A stretch of 19,901 nucleotides of DNA, from NCBI GenBank assembly GCA_003023485.1, contig PXSG01000010.1, forward strand, positions 1 through 19,901. The letters are read 5' to 3'. Below are positions 7,493-14,100 of the stretch, piece by piece; positions within the stretch are counted from its first letter, which is position 1, and every line of letters begins with the position of its first letter. Source of the stretch: Halobacteriales archaeon SW_10_68_16 (lineage in GTDB: Archaea > Halobacteriota > Halobacteria > Halobacteriales > Haloarculaceae). The notes beneath the pieces are model-generated. The model was not told where the DNA came from and searched no databases. It saw only the letters and a program-made list of their open reading frames with translations. The position numbers and the translations under genes were made by a program.

Positions 7493-8583
7493 TTAGAGCA
7501 GCTCCTCGACGGCGTTCCACCGCTTGTCGTCGTAGGTCCGCTGGCGGTCGGTGTCGAACTCGCGTTCGATGCGCCGCCGGAGCGTGCGCTTGCCCTCGCG
7601 GTCGATGCGGGCCAGTTCGTCGGCCTTCCCGACCGGGAGCGGCGGCCCGCGCTCGCCGGCGACCTCCGAGAGCAGGTGGCGGGTCAGGTCGGCCCGCAGG
7701 TCGGGGTCCGCGGTGAAGGCGTGGGGCGCCTCGACCCGGTAAATCAGGTCCTCGCGCGGGTCGTAGACGACGAAGAAGGTGACCTCGTAGGCCTCGGCGT
7801 CGAGGGGCCGCTCGCACTCGACGGCGGGGGAGTCGCCGGCGAGCATCCCGTCGGTGCCGGCCCGCGAGCGAAACCAGTTCGTGAACGTCAGCGCGTCCGT
7901 CCTGGGGTCGCCGTCCTCGTCGAGACGTTCCAGTACCCGCCGGTAGAAGGCCGCGTCGTCGACCCAGGGGGCGCCCAGTTTCTCCCGGAGGGTCCGCGTG
8001 ATGGCCTTGGAGGCACTCGACTTGACGAACCCGACCAGCGGCACGTCGCGCTCGACGAACGTCTCGACCAGTTCGAGGTAGTTCGCGACCACGTCCCGGG
8101 GCTGTTCCTCGTCGGTCAGCAGCCGCCGCAACTCGGGGTCGCGCTCGGCCCACTTCAGCAGCCCCGTGGGGTAGATGGGCCCGTCGAGGACGAGCAGGTC
8201 CTCGACCACTTCGTCGTGTGGACCGTCATCACGATGGTCCTTGCCCGGTGTAGTTCGATGTCCGAGGGCACGGCGGCCATGGCGGCCTGGGAGACGTCCA
8301 GCACCAGCCCGTTCTTGAACGTCGTGGGGTTGATGGTGCCCGCGTCGAGGCCGTGCTGGGTGTCGAACGGCGAGGGCTCGAGCGCGATGTCCTCGATGGG
8401 CACTTTGTGGCGCTGGACGCCCTCGAGGGGTGCGAGGACGACCTCGCCGTCGTCGTAGAGGGGGTCGAGAAACTCCCTCCAGGCGCGTTCCGCGACTTTT
8501 CCGTGGTCGGTCTCGTCGACGCGCTCGGTGACCCGGGTGGCCAGTCGGGCGATGCCGTCGACGTGGACCGGGTCGAGTGTCAT
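7493..8583 (-). CDS. nurA: DNA double-strand break repair nuclease NurA, frameshifted
   Basis: NurA is the nuclease partner of the HerA helicase in archaeal DNA end resection. The first part (8583 to about 8215) reads MTLDPVHVDGIARL and onward, with the catalytic-motif region QHGLDAGTINP (Asp80) and GLVLDVSQAA, up to TIVMTVHT. The frame then breaks. In the neighbouring frame the protein resumes DEVVEDLLVLDGPIYPTGLL and continues to the end through VGFVKSSASKAITRTLREKL and ADELARIDREGKRTLRRRIE, both typical NurA segments. Restoring one missing base around 8212-8218 joins the two halves into a protein of about 360 residues. Nothing else is missing, so this is either a recent mutation or a base-call error. 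It lies 4 bp after the preceding small gene and is surely co-transcribed with it. HerA is not in the window. Confidence 0.85.
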
Positions 8584-8587
8584 CGGC

Positions 8588-8977
8588 TCAGCTCTCGCCC
8601 CACTCGCGGAGCATCCGCTGGAGGGCCTCGGCGATTTCCTCGTAGCTCTGCATCGAGAGGCCGTCGGTCGTGATGAGCACGCCCTTGCGGTCGACGGCGA
8701 CCCGCAGGAGGTAGCCGTTCTCGAAGGCGCGGACGGTGAACTTGTACCGGCCGAGTTCGGAGTTCTGGTAGGCGTTGCCCGTCTCGCGGTAGCCCCGCCA
8801 CTCGTGGCCGACGAAGGTGTTGAGGTCGGCGTCCCGTTCGAGGTCCCCACGCAGGTACAGCTGGTCGAAATCCGAGCGCGTGAAGTAGGTGACCGAGCGC
8901 AGGCTGTCGCCCGTCGCCGTCCTGGCCGTCGTGACGATGTGCTCGGCCTGCTCGTCGGAGAGCAGCTGTGATTGCAT
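8588..8977 (-). CDS. Small conserved haloarchaeal protein (DUF7522-like)
   Basis: A 129-residue soluble protein with no catalytic motif that I recognise. It has the look of a common haloarchaeal family I associate, from memory, with DUF7522: an N-terminal helix, then LRSVTYFTRSDFDQLYLRGD, LGRYKFTVRAFENGYLLRV, and a C-terminal VLITTDGLSMQSYEEIAEAL. Function unknown. Only 4 bp separate its stop from the nurA start, so the two form an operon; a link to DNA-end processing or stress is possible but unproven. Start at the ATG at 8977. Confidence 0.8.
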   Translation of the reverse strand: MQSQLLSDEQAEHIVTTARTATGDSLRSVTYFTRSDFDQLYLRGDLERDADLNTFVGHEWRGYRETGNAYQNSELGRYKFTVRAFENGYLLRVAVDRKGVLITTDGLSMQSYEEIAEALQRMLREWGES

Positions 8978-9058
8978 GTCCGGACGGAGACGGCCCTGCT
9001 ACATAACTTCGGTGTTCACGGCCGTCGAGAACCCTGGCACCGTTTGACGAGAACGCCC

Positions 9059-9084
9059 CTGGTTGGAGAAACTGGTTGGAGAAA
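9059..9084. repeat. Two tandem copies of a 13-bp repeat before the NUDIX promoter
   Basis: CTGGTTGGAGAAA occurs twice without a gap or mismatch, ending 6 bp before the TTTGTATA box of the NUDIX gene. Direct repeats of this length next to a promoter suggest a site for a regulator bound in tandem, or simply a small replication-slippage duplication. Confidence 0.5.
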
Positions 9085-9090
9085 CCGGAA

Positions 9091-9098
9091 TTTGTATA
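9091..9098 (+). promoter_or_regulatory. TATA-like box of the NUDIX gene
   Basis: TTTGTATA is 29-36 bp before the ATG at 9127, following the purine-rich GGAA, which could serve as a BRE. The spacing implies a nearly leaderless transcript. Confidence 0.45.
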
Positions 9099-9126
9099 CA
9101 GCAGTACCTCGACCGACCTCGACGCA

Positions 9127-9669
9127 ATGGAACTGACCAGACACTTCGTCGCGACCGTGTACGTCGTCCACGACGGCGCAACAGCGCTCCACGAGCACGA
9201 CAAGCTCGGGATGTGGCTCCCGCCGGGGGGCCACGTCGAGCGCGACGAACTGCCACACGTCACGGCCCGCCGGGAGGTCAGCGAGGAACTCGGACTGGAC
9301 ATCGACCTCGTCGCGCCAGAGAGCGAGATTACGTCCCCGACGGTCGCGTCAATCCCCCGGCCACAGCACTTCCTGCTGGAGGACATCGACGTCTGCGAGG
9401 GCGAGGTCGGTCACCAGCACGTCGACTTCATCTACTACGGCCGGGCCGAGAACCGGGAGGTCACGCCGGCGGCGGGCGAACAGCCGGCGGCCGACTGGGA
9501 GTGGTTCACGGCCGACGCGCTGGACCGGCGGGCCGCTAAAGGGCGAGGATTCCCCGATGGGGATATTAGGGTTGCGCGTTTCCTCGGCGGCTCAAATACG
9601 CTTTCGCGTGGCCAGCGTCATGGGTTGCCACCCGATTATTACCACGGGTGTGCGTTCCAGCGCATGTAG
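9127..9669 (+). CDS. NUDIX hydrolase, 3' end replaced by transposon sequence
   Basis: A hydrolase of nucleoside-diphosphate-linked substrates. The NUDIX box is complete: GHVERDELPHVTARREVSEE followed by LGL (about 35-57), matching G-x5-E-x7-RE-U-x-EE-x-G-U. The fold continues through QHVDFIYYGRAENREV to the conserved WEWFTADAL (about 124-132). After residue about 136 the sequence changes to GRGFPDGDIRVARFLGGSNT and on to residue 180. This tail lies inside the right-end region of the adjacent IS and does not look like a NUDIX C-terminus. The insertion has therefore removed the last helix or so and fused a foreign tail. The catalytic core is intact, so residual activity is possible. Substrate unknown. 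I chose the ATG at 9127, after the TATA-like box, over the one 17 codons upstream. Confidence 0.85.
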   Translation: MELTRHFVATVYVVHDGATALHEHDKLGMWLPPGGHVERDELPHVTARREVSEELGLDIDLVAPESEITSPTVASIPRPQHFLLEDIDVCEGEVGHQHVDFIYYGRAENREVTPAAGEQPAADWEWFTADALDRRAAKGRGFPDGDIRVARFLGGSNTLSRGQRHGLPPDYYHGCAFQRM

Positions 9670-9830
9670 CCGGGTCAAAGCGGCCTTCCCATCTGCACAT
9701 GGCAGACACCCACGATGTGAGTGGTCGGGTCTTCATCCGACTGGGCCGCACGGTTCGCGTCGGCCTGACCGTTACGCCGTGCATGGCTCACCCTCCTTTT
9801 GACTAATGCGTTCTGCCGCGTTCAAATCCG
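9535..9830 (-). ncRNA. Probable omega/reRNA (sense-overlapping transcript) at the tnpB 3' end
   Basis: In IS1341-type elements the 3' part of tnpB and the downstream right end give rise to the guide RNA of TnpB; in haloarchaea such transcripts have been described as sotRNAs. The 230 bp after the tnpB stop have no gene but many short foldable segments on the minus strand: TCTGC-catgt-GCAGA, ACCCG...CGGGT, ACGC-GAAA-GCGT (a GNRA tetraloop), CCCC-atc-GGGG near the end, and a long-range GCGGCC/GGCCGC pair. The RNA would run past the IS end into NUDIX sequence, which would supply the guide. The 5' boundary inside tnpB is a guess. Confidence 0.6.
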
Positions 9831-10824
9831 CGTGGCGCACGTATCCACAGTACGGGCACTCGAATCGACTGCCATCACGGCCAGCGTATTCCCCACACTG
9901 ACTGCACTCTTGACTCGTGTTCGTCGGGTCAACTTTCTCGACTCGAATGCCTGCCTTCTCGGCTTTGTACGTGATGAACTGTTGCAGTTCGTAGAACGGC
10001 CATGAATGAACGCCATTCCACTCACTACCGTCGCGGATTCCATCCAAGTCTTCCAGTTTGATAACTGGATTCTCGAATTGACTGGCGTACTCGATAAGAC
10101 GCTTTGCGAGGGTGTGGTTGGCGTCTTGGATACGGCGGTACTCCTTGTTACCAACGCGGTTACGTGCGCGAAGCGCACCCGCTTGTTGCAGCGAATCACG
10201 GAGGGAACGGTAGTAGCGCCGCACAAATTTGTATTCCTTCCCACTGACAAGGAACGACTCAGCACTTGGGTCATCTGGCGTTGCGGCAAGGATGTAGTTG
10301 TGTCCAACATCGACACCAATTGGCGTTTCCTCATCACCACTATCTTCGGTGTAGGAAACAGTGAACGATACCTTCCAGTCGTCACCTTCACGCCACACAC
10401 TCAGTTTGGTCTTTTCAGCTTCACCGTCGAGTAGTGCGGTAATCGGGTCTTCGATACCGTCGTAGACGTGAATTGGTGTGTACCACCAGCCAGTGATGCA
10501 GGGAAACCCAATAACGACAGAGCCGTTGTCTGTCGTGTGAATTTCCCAGTTTTGGTTGTTGACTTCGATGGGTTGCTCACCAGTGTATTCAACAGAGTCA
10601 TCGTCGTAGTCGCTTTTTGCGGCTCGAATGGCCTGATTCTGAAGTGCTGAGTAGAGTGGGTTGTCAATATCGCCAGTCGTGATGGATGAAGAAAGCGTCT
10701 CGTCATTCCACCCATCGACAAGCCACTGTTTGCACTCCCGCAGAAGATGGGTAGCTCGTTGCCACTCTTTCTGACGGGCGTGGCTTGGGTTTCTGAAGCT
10801 TGTCTCGACGCTTACTTCAACCAT
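9772..10824 (-). CDS. tnpB: RNA-guided endonuclease TnpB
   Basis: A 350-residue RuvC-fold nuclease, the ancestor type of Cas12. The RuvC motifs appear complete: I in [13 protein letters not shown] (Asp172), II in [12 protein letters not shown] (Glu258), III in [11 protein letters not shown] (Asp333). The zinc ribbon has C307-x2-C310 and C323-x2-C326 (CSQCG...CPYCG). The N-terminal RNA/DNA-binding region (1-165) is present, and there is no frameshift or premature stop, so the protein should be active. With its omega RNA it cleaves DNA matching the guide next to a short TAM, which favours retention of the element at its site. Base composition is lower in GC than its neighbours, pointing to horizontal origin. 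Start at the ATG at 10824, which lies within a palindrome and 27 bp from a TATA box. Confidence 0.95.
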   Translation of the reverse strand: MVEVSVETSFRNPSHARQKEWQRATHLLRECKQWLVDGWNDETLSSSITTGDIDNPLYSALQNQAIRAAKSDYDDDSVEYTGEQPIEVNNQNWEIHTTDNGSVVIGFPCITGWWYTPIHVYDGIEDPITALLDGEAEKTKLSVWREGDDWKVSFTVSYTEDSGDEETPIGVDVGHNYILAATPDDPSAESFLVSGKEYKFVRRYYRSLRDSLQQAGALRARNRVGNKEYRRIQDANHTLAKRLIEYASQFENPVIKLEDLDGIRDGSEWNGVHSWPFYELQQFITYKAEKAGIRVEKVDPTNTSQECSQCGEYAGRDGSRFECPYCGYVRHADLNAAERISQKEGEPCTA

Positions 10825-10836
10825 TACACGTGTAAT
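10823..10836. promoter_or_regulatory. 14-bp perfect palindrome over the tnpB start
   Basis: ATTACACGTGTAAT is fully self-complementary. It covers the first bases of the tnpB start codon and the DNA just upstream, between TATA box and gene. A protein bound here would block initiation, so it is a good candidate operator. Confidence 0.45.
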
Positions 10837-10850
10837 TAATGGACATGGCT

Positions 10851-10858
10851 TTATAAAT
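10851..10858 (-). promoter_or_regulatory. TATA box of tnpB
   Basis: ATTTATAA on the minus strand begins 27 bp before the tnpB ATG, preceded by AAAG. This is the spacing of a leaderless archaeal promoter. Confidence 0.6.
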
Positions 10859-10931
10859 CTTTGCCTATTCTGACGGTGGAATATCCAGCCGTGGCTACGG
10901 GCGTGAAAAGATTCACAGTTGTCGGATTCAT

Positions 10932-10951
10932 CCCCGCGCTAAAGCACGGGG
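10932..10951. repeat. Left-end hairpin of the IS element
   Basis: On the minus strand CCCCGTGC-TTTA-GCGCGGGG forms an 8-bp stem (one G-T pair) with a 4-nt loop. Subterminal hairpins of this kind are the sites recognised by the Y1 transposase in IS200/IS605 elements. Confidence 0.6.
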
Positions 10952-11130
10952 CTTTCTCCTCGTACTTCCGTAACGGAAGTCACCCGGGTCCGACAGCGGG
11001 GAGCCCGCTCTCTCCGAGAGGGGGCTCTCACGGTCCACATGAGGATCCGTTCGACCAGCGAAAACCCTCCCGGCCCGTCGGAGTGTGCCACGAGCACACT
11101 CGCGAGCGTCCCAACGGCCTGTACGCCCAT
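10939..11130 (-). CDS. Doubtful 63-codon ORF directly after polC
   Basis: Its ATG touches the polC stop codon (TGA-ATG), which would allow translational coupling. The first 34 residues (MGVQAVGTLASVLVAHSDGP, then GGFSLVERILMWTV) read like the start of a real protein with a hydrophobic segment. The rest runs through the hairpins and into the IS left end and is Arg-rich nonsense. It may be the 5' stub of a gene cut by the IS, or chance. I do not recognise a family. Confidence 0.2.
   Translation of the reverse strand: MGVQAVGTLASVLVAHSDGPGGFSLVERILMWTVRAPSRRERAPRCRTRVTSVTEVRGESPVL
10964..10980. repeat. Perfect hairpin beside the IS left end
   Basis: ACTTCCGT-A-ACGGAAGT has perfect 8-bp arms around one base. 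It lies 12 bp beyond the left-end hairpin, and either belongs to the IS terminus or marks its target site. Confidence 0.45.
10999..11029. terminator. Stable hairpin downstream of polC
   Basis: AGCCC-g-CTCTC (11002-11012) pairs with GAGAG-g-GGGCT (11016-11026) around a 3-nt loop, with three further outer pairs (one G-T). It follows the polC stop by about 100 nt on the minus strand, so it could mark the 3' end of the polC mRNA. No clear T-run follows it. Confidence 0.35.
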
Positions 11131-14100
11131 TCACATATAATCCCCGAGCGTCATGGGCTTGTTCTGGTCGTCCTCGAACACCCGTTCGATGCGCTTCTCC
11201 AGAATGCGCAGGCGCTGTTTCGTGTACGGCCGGGCGCCGAACTCCTCGGCGACCCGCAAGGCGGTGTCCATGTACTTCGTGACCGACCCCTCGTGGACGG
11301 TGAGATTGACGTCGCCGCCACACTCCCGGCAGTTCCCCGTGAGGGGTGCCCGCCGGTACTTCTCGCCACACGCGAGACACCGTACCTCCTGGCCGGTGAA
11401 GGCCTTCAGGTTCCCCAGCAGGTCCGGCAGGAAGTGGTACTCGATGATCCGCTCGGCGACGTCGGACTCCTCGACGGCCCGCAACTTCCGCGAGAGGTGC
11501 AACTGGGCGTCCATCTTCGTGTCCATCGACTCCAGGGTCTTGTACGCCGAGAGGTCCGGCCCCGCCGCGATGTCCGACGTGTCGTGGGTGTGGGCAAAGT
11601 CGCGGTACTGGTCGTCGGTCCCCAGCGTCTCTTCGGCGATGGTCATCGCGTCTGCCACGTCGGCGGGGTCGGCCAGTTCGCGGGTCGCCTCGTAGAACTC
11701 GCGGGGGTACTCGCGCATGATGTCCACGTTGTGGGCCTCGTCGTCGATCTCTGTCGGGTCGATGCGCGAAGACATCACCAGGGGTGCGTCCATGGAGTTG
11801 TGCGCGTAGAGCCAGTTCGCCGTGAAAACCGGGTCGCCACCGACCTGCAAGTCGTAGAGATGACCGTCGTACTCGACACGTTCGACGTTTTTCACGCGGA
11901 GATACGATAGATTGCCGTCGACGAGTGGGCGGACTACGTCGAGTTTCTGTTCCGCAACGTCAGGCAGGTCCTGTGAATCGAGCGTCTCAACCATCTCGCC
12001 GAGTTTTTCGAGCGAGACGTTCTCCCGGCGTTTGAGGTACTTCGGGATCGTCTTTTTCACCCCTTCGATGTCCATCTCACGGATGTCCATCAGCGCCTTG
12101 GGAATCGAGACCACCAGGCTCTTCGGGAGATACGGCTCGTCACCTTCGAGGACACGATGGAGCGGATTGTCGTTCGCGCCGCCGGAAACCGTGACGGTGT
12201 AGATCTCCTGTCGATTGCCGTCACGGTCCGTTCGCTCCGAGACGTTCGCGACCAGGCCGAGACGGTGCAACAGGAATACGAGGCCGTCCTTGACATCCTC
12301 GCTCGTCGAATAGAAACTGACCGTAGTCACGTTGTCGTCGCTCTGGTCGCTCCCATCACCGGCGACGAACCCGCGCAGAAACGCACGGACGAGGTGTTCC
12401 GGAGCGTGCCGAATACAACCTGGGATGATTTTCTCGCTTGAATCGTACGATTCTGCCCGCTCGAACCCGAGTGCGTACAGAACTTCCGCGAAGACGGCCG
12501 GGAGCCGGAGTTCGTCCGTTCGGTTCGACCATCGTCGTCCCGGTTCGGTGCCCAGCGTCTCCTCGATAATGTCGGCCGCTCGGTCGATGAGGTCGTCGTC
12601 GGCGCTGTGGATCGTCGGACAGACCGAAGACGTCGACCCTTCAGCGACGTAGAGTCCGAGCAGCCACGCGAAATCCTCGTCGACTTCGACCGTGCGGGTA
12701 ATTCCATCGGACGAACCAGGGAGTCCGATGTCGACGTCTCTCGGGACGGTGAATCCGGCATTTTCGAGGATCGATTCGAAGCGGTCGTAGGGGATCTTTC
12801 CCTTTTTCAACCGGTAGGCGAGGCCGCTCCTGAATTTCTGGTGCGTCTCGCTCTCGTGGTCCGTCGTCTCCCACGCCGTCCGCAACAGGTCCTCGACATG
12901 GTCGTCGATGACGACGTAGGGTTCGTCGACGCAGGTCGTGACGTCGATTGCCGTCCGTCGGGTCTCGATGTCGAGTTCGCGTGGCGCGACGACCAAGTCC
13001 CCCTCCGAGAGGTCGCTCCCGGCGACTCCCTCGATTCCGTCATCGTACCGGAAGAGACTGTGATTCTCTGTTATCGTCAGTTCGCGACCGAACTGTGTCT
13101 CGACACGGACCAGACGTTCGTCGTCGCTGGCGCGATACCGGATCGCTCGCTCGATCGGCTGTAGCGTCGCCCCGTGTTCGTCGTCGAAGGTGTACGTCTG
13201 CCAGCCCGAACCCGCGCACGTTCGCTTCCTGAATTTCCCATCGACCTCAATCGGGGCGTCGAGTTCGGTCCAGAATTCTTTGAACGTCAGGAATCGGACA
13301 GTTCCCTCCGGATCGACGGCGACGAGTCGTGAATCTTCGGCGACACTCCCCCCACGCTGGTCGGGGAGGTAGGTGTGGCTGAAGTTCAGGAGTCCGTCCA
13401 TCAACAACATCACGCAATCCTCGTCCCCATCGCACTGAGCAGAATGTATCCCGTTCGCCACCGTTCTGTGCGTGTCCGCAACCGTGAGGCAGTAGGTGTG
13501 ATCGACATCCGATGGCACGTACTGGACCTGGTCTATCGTTTCAACCTTTGGACCGCCACCGTCGACCGCGGGCACCGCGGTTTCCCCGCGTTCCGGACGA
13601 ATGGTGTCACAGACGGGTACGGTGTCACCGGTTTCAAGTTCGTGAGCGTCGACGGTTTCAGGACCGTCTCGCCACCGAACCATTCCGTGATCCGGCGTCA
13701 CCACGATCGATCGACCGACTGCCGTTTCGACGCGTACCAGATGGTCCGGAGCCGGGTGTTTCGATACCGCCTGGACCGGTTTGCGGACCGTCTGCCCCTC
13801 CTCGGTCAGCGATGGAACGTGAACGTCTCCGTCCAGTTCCGTGACCAGCGTCCCGAAATCGTCAGTGTCCGGGTCGTCCAGACGTTCTTCGACCAACGAC
13901 TCGATGGTGTCGTGGTGCCACTCGCCGGCCTCGTCCTCGAACCACACCTTCGTCCCGGGGTGGAAACAGTTCCTCCGTTTCGAGGCGTGGAAGTACGGGT
14001 GCGCGTAGCCGACCGACGCCGAGGTGAACCCGACCACCCGTCCGACGACGGCCGCCGACGTGTGTGGTGCCATGCCGAAGGCGAGTTCGCCGACGAGGTC

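Larger units (their letters stand above)
9535..10980 (-). mobile_element. IS1341-type (IS200/IS605 superfamily) element carrying tnpB
   Basis: A single-gene transposon with tnpB but no Y1 transposase (tnpA), as in IS1341-type elements. Its DNA is visibly less GC-rich than its neighbours. The right end (plus-strand left) is placed where the NUDIX reading frame changes, at GCTAAAGGGCGAGG near 9535-9548. The left end contains subterminal hairpins at 10932-10951 and 10964-10980, typical of this superfamily, which has no terminal inverted repeats and makes no target duplication. Both ends are approximate. Mobility would require a tnpA elsewhere in the cell. Confidence 0.7.

Noticed and set aside
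8580..9386. Minus-strand open frame across the nurA leader and the NUDIX promoter
   Set aside because: It spans two real genes in the wrong frames and the divergent promoter.
10999..11029. Hairpins after polC as a CRISPR-like repeat array
   Set aside because: The three hairpins here differ in sequence and spacing; there is no repeated unit, and no CRISPR array was seen anywhere in the window.
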